Shown: piece after piece, positions 11,421-21,859 of the stretch | Layout of the letters: each line of letters starts with the position of its first letter | Position numbering within the stretch: position 1 is the first letter of the stretch | NCBI RefSeq assembly: GCF_002127325.2 | Contig: NC_035437.2 | Coordinates: 161,361,408 to 161,425,407, forward strand | DNA length: 64,000 bases | Origin: Helianthus annuus | Lineage: Eukaryota; Streptophyta; Magnoliopsida; Asterales; Asteraceae | Direction of reading: 5' to 3' | Program-made: the position numbers and the translations under genes | The notes under the pieces: generated by a model | The model's input: the letters and a program-made list of their open reading frames with translations, nothing else | What the model was told of the DNA's origin: nothing | Database searches by the model: none

Positions 11421-11449
11421 TGATTAGTTTTATAAATTAATTTATCAAA

Positions 11450-12576
11450 GAAAAAATTACACTGTTGGTCCTTGTGGTTTCTGCTAAATTTCAATATCGG
11501 GTACTAATAGTTTTTTGTTGCAAAATCAGGTATTAACGTTCTAATTTGTCACAATGTTGAGTACTATGACCAAACATTGTCACAATGTTGAGTACTAAGG
11601 CCAAATCTTGTTAACTTTTTTTTTGTTAAGTGTTATTAAAATGACTAAAATGCTCTTTAATAACTAGAGAGTCTATTTTTTAGTTATTTATATTTGACTT
11701 AAATAATTTAAAGTAATGTTTTCTGTTTTATTTATAACTTTTATAAAATTATATGGATTTGAAGTTTATTATTTATAAGCTTTGAGTTTATATATAATAA
11801 TATGCTAGTAAAATAAATTTTTTAACTTAATCTAGGAATATAACAGTTCTGTAAGTTGAAATAAATATGGGGCTTTTGTTTTGTATGATAAAACAAATAA
11901 ATAGCATGTAATATCCGTACCAGTCTGCGATGTTATGTACAAGAATTGCATCATCAGAGTCTGGTATGCCGATGCGGCTCTAATTAGTTGTAGAGACGAA
12001 ATTGGCTCTGAAATTGTGTGGGAATGAGGTTGCATTGGGTCAAGAGGCGTATATTTATACTCGAATTAAAGATATAATGGATCGAGAGGATGATGAGAAT
12101 TTCAGAGTTAAACGGGTTAGCGGATAAGCAAATACGTGACACAAACGAGTTGTTAATTTTGATTATGATGGAGACAAACATTAACGAAAAAAATGAGTTA
12201 AACTAACAATTTTTACTGATCCGATATGGCTGGAATCTAGCGACTTTACCGGAGAAGACCCCCTGAAAGGCGGACTTTCTGTTTGGTTGTTTTAACAAGT
12301 TTGGTTATTTAACACATATAGTCCCTGTGGTTTCTAAGTTTTACAAAATCACTAAAACTTTAATTATTAAAGGTCATTTTAGTCATTTTAGTAAGACTTA
12401 ACAAAAAAAGTTAACAAGATTTGGCCTTAGTACTCAACACTGTTACAAAGTTTGGCCTTAGTACTCAACATTGTGACAAATTAGAACGTTAATACCTGAT
12501 GTTGCAACAAAAAAACCATTAGTACCCAACATTGAAATTTGATAGAAACCTCAAGGACCATCGGTGTAATTTTTTC
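11450..12576. mobile_element. Mutator-like foldback element with ~200-bp inverted ends
   Basis: Both ends read GAAAAAATTACAC inward. The arms (about 11450-11660 and 12360-12576) are inverted copies built of GTACTAA, GGTATTAACGTTCTAA and TGTTGAGTACT words, with small deletions. Flanks TTTATCAAA (11441-11449) and TTCATCAAA (12577-12585) match at 8 of 9 bases, as expected for a Mutator-like 9-bp duplication. The left arm holds an extra partial copy of its inner motif. The 700-bp interior has no recognised gene. Confidence 0.65.
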
Positions 12577-12700
12577 TTCATCAAATATTAAAATGTGTTT
12601 AGGTATTATAATAATAACTAATTAGTTTTATAAATTAATTTATCAAATATTAAAATGTGTTTATGTAATTTCAGAAGTAACTAGTAACCATTTAATAAAT
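12577..12700. repeat. 63-bp direct duplication beside the foldback
   Basis: ATCAAATATTAAAATGTGTTTA occurs at about 12580 and again near 12643, separated by AACTAATTAGTTTTATAAA. The latter also occurs left of the foldback at 11420. The flanking sequence has been locally duplicated. Confidence 0.6.
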
Positions 12701-12719
12701 GGGTTATTACTTAGTAATT

Positions 12720-13180
12720 TTACATTGGGCCGTAAAACAAAGCTCAGTTGGTAAAATAAATAAATACGTAGACCTAGTTTATCTCTTTCTTCTTCGCATC
12801 CTAACCTAATACACAGCAGCTGTTAACCAGCAATGAACGTCACATCTGCCGGAACAGCAACAGTTAACCAGCAATGGAGCCATGAGTATCCGTCGGATGG
12901 TGGCTGGAGTTCCGCCGCTGCCTGCCGTCCCCGAAACGTCGAACTGTCATCCCCACTTTCCTGGAAGCATTTCGATGTCGTCCTCAAATTCCCGGAAACA
13001 TTTGAGGGACGTCCCCATAGCGATTACGTCCCATACCGTCCCCGAGACGGGTACTCATGGCCCCAAGCCTTCCCCTTACTACATAGGAGGTATATGATAT
13101 TTAGACCAAATGCTTGAAAGCTTGTGCCCTAAACACGATTATCCAACCATCGCATAAAACTAGTGTTCAAAGGTGAGTAA
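12720..13180 (+). pseudogene. Possible first exon of an unknown gene or a pseudogene piece
   Basis: A pyrimidine-rich leader (TTTATCTCTTTCTTCTTCGC) precedes an ATG at 12833 opening a 94-codon frame; an overlapping 71-codon frame starts at 12882. A donor-like AAAG/GTGAGTAAAT lies near 13172. The composition is GC-richer than the surroundings. I recognise no domain, and the frame is rich in proline and arginine from GTCCCCG-type repeats, so it may be chance. TTAACCAGCAATG occurs twice near the start. Confidence 0.2.
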
Positions 13181-14405
13181 ATTTCTTTTCACCATGCAAT
13201 TCATTTTTTAATTAATATAATTTAATTTTTAGTGTGTTTGTTTGCTCTAAATACTATAATTATGCATGTATTTTCCTTTGTATGCATCTATAAAGTATTG
13301 AGTTAAATAATCGTTATCAAACTTTAAGAGAGTGTTAGCTCTCACATTTAACAAATTAAGACAGTAATACCGAAAAGACATTTTAGATGCATCACTAAAT
13401 TCTACAAGTTTTACCAAGCACTTCATAACTTTTATAAGTCTCGATTCATCTTAACATCTATCTTAGCATGGAAGGTATGTGTTTTAAATGATTTGTTTAA
13501 ACACGATCATACAAATCATAGCAAAATGTTAACATTTTGAGTAATTTTTTTTGGGTCTGCCATTTTTTTTTAATTTATATATTATAAACAAACGCAATAT
13601 GATTACAAACTAATGACAGGTAGACGAGCAACAAGCTGCGCCGCTACCCCTTGGGTAATTTACTTTTCTTGGAAGGTAAAGATGAGGTAGAAGGCTGGGC
13701 TGGTGATTTCTCTTAAGACCATGGGTGTACAGTCATGGAGAGTACTGTGGTCCAACGTGGTGTTCAGCCTCGGCGTGGAACACTGCGCCGCCCTACCCGT
13801 GGCCACAACATGCTCAGTTGTGCGTTGACTTCTCCACGGGATGGAGTTGTATGCAGAAGCAAAAATGGATAGTTCTTTATATTTTATTTTTTTAATATAA
13901 ATAAATTAAATAGCTCATTTGATTTTTCGGAAATAACTTGTATTCATAATTTAAAAAAAAAAAACTAATTACATATCTTTTCTTTTACGAACATTGTTGT
14001 ATTCATTGAAAAGCAAATTGGTTTTAAAATCTATAATATTTTACGTTTCAAAAGTAGAAACAATACTTGTATTCATTGAAGTTTTAAAGAGGAGCCTATC
14101 CTTTTTGTCATTTCACTTTGAAAAAAATTATAATGATAACTTACCCAAATATTTATTTCGGTATGACATAAAAATATATATGCTGAATTAACCATTGACC
14201 TTCTATCACTTAAATTTCGTCGTTATATGATCAGTTATATTATAACTTTCTTTTACAAAGCCTAATTAATTGTCCTTCAATGTTTTGACGAATAATATCA
14301 ACTTTAATTTTATTAACTTAGTTGAAAACTGAAAATTAGACAAAAAAAAAAATAGTAAATATATGTAATATGCTTATGACTATCGACGTAAGCAAGTGGA
14401 AAAGA
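13181..14405. other. Intergenic DNA, nothing recognised
   Basis: 13620-13860 is GC-richer and contains CTGCGCCGC twice, but no open frame or terminal repeat is visible. The remainder is AT-rich. Confidence 0.4.
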
Positions 14406-14409
14406 AAAT

Positions 14410-14645
14410 ATATAGTCATTGTGTTTTCGATAATATATATTTTTTGCCAAAGAGAGGGCGTATAGTCAAATTGTGTTTTCGATAATATATAAATATTGTT
14501 TTTGCCAAAGAGAGGACGTATAGTCAAATTGTGTTTTCGATAATATATTTTTTTTTGCCAAAGAGAGGACGTAAAAGTGGTAAATAAATATAGTCAAATT
14601 GTGTTTTCGATAATATATATATATATTTTTTTTGCCAAAGAGAGA
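14410..14645. repeat. Minisatellite, about four units of 50-70 bp
   Basis: Each unit has the form ATAGTCAAATTGTGTTTTCG, then an AT stretch, then TTTTTTGCCAAAGAGAG. Units start near 14410, 14460, 14519 and 14589. They differ mainly in the length of the AT run and in one inserted piece. Confidence 0.85.
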
Positions 14646-16176
14646 AAAGAAAGAATCTCCTTTATTCACATAAGAACTACATGTATAAATTAACATGTAA
14701 ATCATATTTCTGAAGACTAAAATATAGTTTTACACAGTTAGATGAAAAAAAAAAAACAAATACATGATGCACCCTTTTCAATCCCCTTTACTAGATTTGA
14801 TGCATAAGACTTGTCGGTCTAAACAAACATCATCAAAATTTTGTAACCCATTTTAAACAGTTGAGGTCGTGGGGCAGTTAGTTCTAAATGTCTTTCACCG
14901 TTACTGTTACAATCAAGGAGATAAATCAAGTGTCAATTGCCTTCATGTGAAGTCTTTTTAAGTGTTAGTTCAAATGAGATTAAGTGTACTTATCTAGCCG
15001 ACGTCTTCCGAATTGAACCAGCTTTAACATGTTTTTGTGCCCCCTTTAATCATCCTAAAGGTCACCTGTCTAGCTAAAGTTCCGTTTTACCTTGTCCCAT
15101 TAGTGGATATTGGTGAGATTTCATGAGTTTACCGTATATGATCTTATTGGTCAGCAGAAGATATCAGTGATGTCTTAAAAGACAATTACGGCTTCTCATC
15201 ATCACCAAAATGAAGATAAGTGTAGTGGTGGACACTGAAATATACGTATATGAGACCTAAAATGGGCCATGTAAAAATAATTATTTTAAATCATACCAAA
15301 ATTTACACGTTTTATTTTTTAACAACGTTTAAACATTTGAAGTGGCTATTAAAATATTCAACACATCTATAATAAGAAAACTAAAGGGCTATTAAAATAT
15401 TGTAGACATCTATAATAAGAAAACTAAATAGAAAGTTCACTTTCAACGCTTCAACCTAATTGGAGTGCAAATACCCAACGTTATTAAAAGTTTGTGTTTT
15501 CTGAATTTTATGTTTCAAGTTCTGTTTGTAACGTGATATATGTAATCTCATAAGCCAAATGTGTTATCGATAAGTTTGGATATAGTTAATTGTGTTCTTT
15601 CACAAAAAGAAAAAAAGTTAATTAAAATTTTGTAACAATGAATCATCTAAAAAAAGAATATCATAATACTTTTAGGATAACTTATTATAAGAACCGTTTA
15701 TGTATTTATTCATGCAAAAGAGCGGCACCAAAACCAGAAATTAGTTAAAAGAAATGATTAAGGTTTTACTAAGTATAATTACTATAGTAATTATGAATGA
15801 TTAGAATGAAGAAGTTGTAATTACACCTTTTGACTTAGTGGCCTTTGAGACATATAACATGAAAAAACCCAAGATAATCATTATTCTCCTCTCAAATCTT
15901 GATTTCTTTATATTATAATTTTTAGACATTAAATATTAGTTTTTTTAAAAGTTAATTATTTGTTTATGAAGTTAAGTGATCACAATAATTTGATAAGATA
16001 AATCCCACTAAACCGAGGTGTTTATGGGTCCTCTTGTCACATACCTGTTGGAGCATCATATCACAAACAGCCTATCAAAATTTTTTTCCTTGTGCTTTTT
16101 ATTTATAAGAAATCGCTTTAATATTATTATTCATGTAAAAGATTTTATATATTTTAAAGTTAATTGTTTTCTTAAC
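14646..16176. other. Intergenic DNA with a short tandem duplication
   Basis: GGCTATTAAAATATT...ATCTATAATAAGAAAACTAAA is duplicated in tandem at 15344 and 15387 (43-bp step). Nothing else recognisable is seen. Confidence 0.4.

Positions 16177-16255
<79 letters not shown>
16177..16255. repeat. (AAT)26 microsatellite
   Basis: About 79 bp of perfect AAT. Frames over it give poly-asparagine on plus and poly-isoleucine on minus and are not genes. Confidence 0.95.
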
Positions 16256-16258
<3 letters not shown>

Positions 16259-16580
16259 TAAATAGTTTTCTCCTCTAGTGACATATGTTAACGCATACCC
16301 TTAAGAAAATATTGTGGTTTCTTTGGCTGCTAACCAAAAGTTAGACATGCAAAAATAGCCATTTAATGGATATTTGAAACAAGTATGGTGATATTTGAAT
16401 GGGTAATCGCTCAAATGGTCATTTTGGTAGATTGGTTTTAAGAAAAATAGGGTCGACTAAAATTTTTTACATGCATAGTCTCTGATTTCGCATGATATTT
16501 ACAAAAGAACATATAAAAAAGCCACATTCTTCTATGATGTACATGATATGCTGTAATTACACGTTTTTTAGTAAATATAA

Positions 16581-16893
16581 GAGTATGTGTAGTCATAAAG
16601 CCCATTTGGGGGCGTTATGAGACACGTGGCAAAATGCGTAAGCGAGGGATTTTATGGGGCGTTATATCAAAAGAGAGGGTGTAGTGGTAAGGGGATTATA
16701 TAACCCCTTCAATTATACATACATATGTATGTATATATATGTGTGTGTGAGTGGGGAGAAACATGCTGGAGAAGATGACGCCACGAAGGAGATCACACCG
16801 GAAGAAAAAACCCACCCCATAACGCCCGTCGTAGTGGTGTTGGCGGCGCTATACTTGATCACACCAGGAGGTGACGCCCCACTACGGATTGAC
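16581..16893. mobile_element. Candidate MITE of the GAGTATG/GTAGT type
   Basis: The left end is TAA then GAGTATGTGTAGT. The right end inverted reads GTCAATCCGTAGTGGGGCGTC. Both halves contain GGGGCGTTAT-type words, also seen in the MITE at 62292-62618. The right flank is TTA rather than TAA, so the duplication is unconfirmed. A 140-codon plus-strand frame here (16654-17076) shows no recognisable domain. Confidence 0.35.
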
Positions 16894-17122
16894 TTACAGG
16901 TTAAAGATTTACGTTATCTAAAGCATTTTCAGCAAATAAAAACGCAACAGCACATGTATGAGAATATCATTAATAAAAATATTTTAGTATCTGATTTGGC
17001 CCGAGTCAACAAATATAAGCCAATTTATAGTAAAATAATATTCGACCCTATTTACTTTTGTGTTGAAATGTACTAGAACCTGATATTTAAGAATCCACAC
17101 TCTATTTTCTTTTAATCTAAAA

Positions 17123-18651
17123 GAGTTAACTGCCATTTTCGTCCCTGTGGTTTGGTCACTTTGGCCATTTCAGTCCATTTTTCAAAAATGCGCCATTTTC
17201 GTCCCCCACGTTCTGGAAAGGTGCCATTTCAGTCCAAAAATCATAACCCAGTTAAGTCAGTTTGTAAATAAGGACTGATTGTGTAAATTTGTAACATAAA
17301 GGACTGATTGTGTAAATTTGAAAAATGGACTGAAATGACAGTTAACACCACCACCACTAGCCCTGCCACCACCACCACTCCGCTGCCACCACCACCGCCA
17401 CCACCGCCACCACAGCCACCACCGCCACCACAGCCACTGCCACCACCACCACCACCGCCGTCGCCGGAACCACCACCATCAACGTCATGGCAAGACCCAT
17501 ATTTTCTGACGTTTGTATGTAATATAAAGTCAGAATTTATTGTATTTAATCCGAAAAGTAAACGAGCAAAACAAAGGAACGAGAACGGTATACCGAAACG
17601 AAAAGCTTGCGGGTTACGGGGACGTCTTCGGTTCTAGTTGGTTCTTTATCATCGGTTCTAGTCATGTTACTAACCCATTTCTCAGCCTGCATAAGAAAAC
17701 AATAAATGATGATGTATTGTAATGAGCATGAAGAATTGTCTCACTAAAGAAATATAAAGAAATTGTATAGTATGACCAAGCAGAATAGAAGCTCATGATG
17801 ACATATACCAGAGACATATCGGTAATTCTCCCATTCCTAAAAAACTGGGGATTCAGTTTTGCTGTGTCACTATATTGTTATATAATAGCAATTACAGCAT
17901 GCTTAGTGTTGCTCATACTAAATTGCCATGAGGCTATAAGAGGCACAGTTTATCTATAATCCACTATAAAAATTAAAAGTGGATCGATCCCACTACAATC
18001 TGTCGTTATGTGTCGAATCGAATGGATTATAGAAGTTCCGCAGATCCCCACAAACATCTAGTTCCACCCCTGCTCATTTCTGCAACTCGCCGGAGTTCGG
18101 AGTTAATCGGAGAAGACGACCGGAGAAGACGAAGACGTCCCCGTAACCCGCAAGCTTTTCGTTTCGGTATACCGTTCTCGTTCCTTTGTTTTGCTCGTTT
18201 ACTTTTCGGATTAAATACAATAAATTCTGACTTTATATTACATACAAACGTTTGAAAATATGGGTCTTGCCATGACGTTGATGGTGGTGATTCCGGCGGC
18301 GGCGGTGGTGGTGGTGGCAGTGGCTGTGGTGGCGGTGGTGGCTGTGGTGGCGGTGGTGGCGGTGGTGGCAGCGGAGTGGTGGTGGTGGCAGCGGAGTGGT
18401 GGTGGTGGCAGGGCTAGTGGTGGTGGTGTTAACTGCCATTTCAGTCCATTTTTCAAATTTACACAATCAGTCCTTTATGTTACAAATTTACACAATCAGT
18501 CCTTATTTACAAACTGACTTAACTGGGTTATGATTTTTGGACTGAAATGGCACCTTTCCAGAACGTGGGGGACGAAAATGGCGCATTTTTGAAAAATGGA
18601 CTGAAATGGCCAAAGTGACCAAACCACAGGGACGAAAATGGCAGTTAACTC
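17123..18651. mobile_element. Foldback element, ~510-bp inverted arms, perfect 9-bp duplication
   Basis: This 1,529-bp element starts GAGTTAACTGCCATTTTCG and ends with the exact complement. It is flanked by AATCTAAAA on both sides (17114-17122 and 18652-18660). A 9-bp duplication plus long terminal inverted repeats indicates a Mutator-like non-autonomous element. The arms are about 17123-17631 and 18128-18651. Each contains a CCACCG-type triplet repeat (17341-17480; complement 18270-18430) that differs in length between arms. Proline- or glycine-rich frames here come from the repeat. The loop (about 17632-18127) has no known gene. Confidence 0.8.
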
Positions 18652-18773
18652 AATCTAAAATTAGTTACTAAGAATCTAAACGCTATTTCCTTTTATTTTA
18701 AAATACTTTTTAAATGGATCAGAACTTGACTTTTTATTAAGCAACCAAACTCATTTCAATACATCTTCTCTTA

Positions 18774-19097
18774 GGCTATAGGGTGTAGGGGTCATGGTTG
18801 GTACATGATTTGCCACCTAGGAACATGAATAGAAGGCTACACCACCCCCTTGATTGATCCACCATGGTTTGCATGGATAAAACCATGGCAACCATAACCC
18901 TCCTTTCCATTTTTCAACAAATCATTTCCTTTTTTCTCTTTAGACAAAGATAAATTAAAATAAATAAGGGGCTAGTGGTTTGAGTCATGACCACACCCTT
19001 AGGATAGTGGTTTTGGATGGTGGATTAGAGGTGGGTTACATGGCACTAACATGGAGGGTCATGGTGGTCATAAGTGTCATGACCACACCCTATAGCC
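18774..19097. mobile_element. MITE with TTA duplication and GGCTATAGGGTGT ends
   Basis: This 324-bp element has ends GGCTATAGGGTGTAGGGGTC and, inverted, GGCTATAGGGTGTGGTC. TTA flanks both sides (18771-18773 and 19098-19100), giving a Harbinger-type TWA duplication. The interior carries several inverted words around CATGGTGG/CCACCATGG. It is non-coding. Confidence 0.75.
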
Positions 19098-19268
19098 TTA
19101 TGCGCATAGAAATTTATTACATTTAATTGGTCTTTTGCATTGGTAATCAACAACAAAATCATACTTAGTAAATTATACAAATAGCAAAGTTACTGATAAA
19201 GTTTGGGAAAGTGAGATGCAGACAAACTTTATCTTCATTCTTAAGATAAAGAAGCTGCTTCCATGAAA

Positions 19269-19748
19269 ACCCCCGGCTTCAAAGCATACAACAGACAAAC
19301 AAAACTAAATACATAGAAACAAAAAAAATACCAATAATAAACGGAGTGGCAGAAGAGTAACATAGTACGAATAGGAGCACATACAACATGATATACTAAC
19401 GTATAGACATGGAAAGTCTAGCAAGACAAAACACGTAGACAGCCACATTCAATGCCTACCTAAAGTGTTAGATCATTTAAATCCTTAAACCAAAGCTAAC
19501 ACACATAAACCCCCGGCTTCAAAGCATACAACAGATAAACAAAACTAAATACATAGAAACAAAAAAGATACCAATAATAAACGGAGTGGCAGAAGAGTAA
19601 CATAGTACGAATAGGAGCACATATAACATGATATAATAACGCATAGACATGGAAAGTCTAGCAAGACAAAACACGTAGACAGCCACATTCAATGCCTACC
19701 TAAAGTGTTAGATCATTTAAGTCCTTAAACCAAAGCTAACATACATAA
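19269..19748. repeat. 240-bp tandem duplication
   Basis: Two copies (19269-19508 and 19509-19748) both begin ACCCCCGGCTTCAAAGC and differ at only a handful of bases. They lie just downstream of the minus-strand LINE and may be its 3' untranslated region, or a later duplication. Confidence 0.85.
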
Positions 19749-19749
19749 G

Positions 19750-21013
19750 TACCATCTACTAAAAGTCCTTAACCTTAATCCTACGCTTTCATGACCCTCT
19801 AACCTGGACTATGTCCTTAGAGAGGTGCAACTCTACAATATCCTGCCTAATCTGTTGATTCCAAATCAAGTTGGGACTACCTCTACTCCCCATTCTCTCC
19901 ACGGTGACGGTTTCCACTACTCTAATTATTGTTGTCAGTTGCCTTCTCCTCACATGCCCACACCATTTCAATCTCTCCTCCTTTATTTCATCCAAAATAC
20001 TAGCCATTCCTAACATTTCCCTAAATACCTCATTTCTTATTCGGTCTAACCTTGTGTGCCTACACATCCACATCGGCATCCTCATCAAGGGCCGGCCAAC
20101 CCGTGTCGTCGCCGATGCCCAAATTTTCCTAGGGCCCGAAAGCTTTTTACAAGCCTTTATATATATACTAATTTATATATTTAATATATGCATCTAGTTA
20201 TTATGCAAAAAAAGTGTTGGTAGTGAAGTGGAAAAACAACCTTAAGATAATGTAAAGGTCTCAAGTTCTAGTCTTGGCTCCACTACCAAGTTTTATTTTT
20301 CTAATTCATTTCCCTTGACCAAAAATTTGGGCCCAAAATTTTTTTATCGCCCGAGGCCTAAAGATTTTTAAGAGTTATCGGGGACGGCTCTGATCCTCAT
20401 TGTTATCACCTCAATCTTACGTGCTTTTGTCTTCTTGATGGCCCAACATTTTGTTCCATGTAACATAGCATGTTTAAATGCAACCCTATAGAATTTCCCT
20501 TTAACTTTGTGGGAAATCTCCTGTCGCACAATACCCTAGTGGCTACTCTCTTGCTACACCAGCTAGTTTGTATGTGGTGGGCTACGTCTCTACCTATCTC
20601 CTCATTATTTTGTACAAATGATTCTAAATACTTGAAACTAGTTGCATGTGGAACCATGTGATCCTCAATAGTGATCCGAGTGTCGTCACCATCACCTACA
20701 TTACTGAAATTACAGTATAGGAACTAATTCTTAGCACGGCTAATTCTTAAAGCATCTCCCTCTTAAGATGCTCGCGACTACTCTACCTTAACATTCAGGC
20801 TCTGCTTATCCTCTGCTACTAACACAATATCATCAGCAAAGAGCATACACCATGTGACTGTCTCCCGAATCGATTTGAACAACTCATCCAAAACAACCGC
20901 AAAAAGAAACACGCTCAATGCAGACCTTTGATGGAGTCCTACCTTGACTAGAAAGAAATTAGTATCCCGTATAGGTGCCCGCACACTAGATTCAGCCCTA
21001 CCATACATATCCA
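19750..21013 (-). pseudogene. RTE-like LINE reverse transcriptase remnant
   Basis: Minus-strand frames carry LHQRSALSVFLFAVVLDEL and CMLFADDIVLVAE (FADD catalytic box) at 20778-21013, then TSFKYLESFVQNNEEIGRDV and CDRRFPTKLKG at 20406-20657, and the C-terminus HTRLDRIRNEVFREMLGMA...LKWCGHVRRR at 19789-20088. These match the reverse transcriptase and C-terminal region of plant RTE-type non-LTR elements. It is 5'-truncated at about 21013, where it fuses to copia-2, and a hAT-like element interrupts it at 20086-20392. Frames are broken in several places. Confidence 0.75.
20086..20392. mobile_element. hAT-like MITE with perfect 8-bp duplication
   Basis: Ends are CAAGGGCCGGCC and, inverted, CAGAGCCGTCC. 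ATCCTCAT flanks both sides (20078-20085 and 20393-20400). An 8-bp duplication with CAGRGCCGGCC-type ends is characteristic of hAT elements. The 307-bp interior is non-coding. Removing it and one copy of the duplication rejoins the LINE sequence. Confidence 0.8.
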
Positions 21014-21854
21014 TATAAGTGAACCCTTTGCAACTAAACATGCTTTTAAGTAGTTTACATATCCATCAGGTTTTTACTTTGTATAAATGACCCCTTTGAA
21101 ACCTACAAGATTAGGAGCAAGAGTTTGGGGGGGGGGGAAGCGACCATATTTTATTTCGTTCAAGAACATCAGACTCATCTTGGATAACACAACGCCATGA
21201 GGTGTGTTTGAAGGCATGGGCAATAGTAAGTGGTTCTGTTGGAACCGAAGGGTGGTTAGAGTAGAAGAGATAATCATAGTTATGATAATGTAGTTTCGGT
21301 TTAGGATGAAGTCTAGTGTTTGGTTTTTGGGATGGAAGATTTAGGTGGTAGAAGAGGAAGGTAGAGAATTAAATTCAGAAGTATGGGAATGTGGTGACGA
21401 GGAAGATTCATGTAGGCATGTGCAATGCATGGAATGATAAGAAGTAGGTAGGGGATGCGAGATTCGGTGGAGTGACTGGTGTGTTTGGTGTCGACAAGGC
21501 CGGAAATGGAGAGTCAATAGAAGATGTGTCGGATGAAATGGATATAGAAAATGGAACCCAATCATTGTAGTTTATTTGAGAGGTAGAATTAGAACCTCTA
21601 AGTCTTTCAAATAGAAAATCACTTCGATAACTACAACATGTAATATATTTTGATGTGAGTGGGTCAAGAGTATGATATGCATGTTGGGTTGGGGAGTAGC
21701 AAATAAAAGGAGTAGATTATGGATGAAGTTTGTAGGATAGAATATGGTCCAAGCCAAGGGTAGAATAGACAACCCAAACGGTGAAGTTTGTTGTAATTTG
21801 GTTGTTTATAAAACAAGCAAAAGAAGGAGAGAAGTTGTTTTGTGTGGGCGTGGA
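21014..21854 (-). pseudogene. Copia-2 integrase C-terminus, linker and reverse transcriptase N-terminus
   Basis: Minus-strand reading in shifting frames gives GYSPTQHAYHTLDPLTSKY-like sequence (copia integrase C-terminal motif), a Ser/Pro-rich linker (SSIDSPFPALSTPNTPVTPP), then EPLTIAHAFKHTSWRCVIQD...NKIWSLPPPP and, after a frame change, VGFKGVIYTK, stop, KPDGYVNYLKACLVAKG, the start of the reverse transcriptase. At about 21013 it passes directly into the RTE LINE. It is contiguous with 46605-47080 once gypsy-1 is removed. Confidence 0.75.
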
Positions 21855-21859
21855 GAGGC
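21855..21859. repeat. Gypsy-1 left target duplication (GAGGC)
   Basis: GAGGC precedes the left LTR and GGGGC (46605-46609) follows the right LTR, matching at 4 of 5 bases. Both lie inside the copia-2 integrase. Confidence 0.65.

Noticed and set aside
16018..16284. Open frames with poly-asparagine (plus) and poly-isoleucine (minus)
   Set aside because: They are translations of an AAT microsatellite with no flanking domain.
16654..17076. 140-codon plus-strand frame with a hydrophobic patch
   Set aside because: It starts inside a likely MITE and runs into unrelated DNA; no conserved motif.
17308..17637. Proline-rich 109-codon frame resembling an extensin or formin
   Set aside because: It lies in the CCR triplet repeat of a foldback arm; its mirror copy in the other arm gives histidine- or glycine/valine-rich frames.
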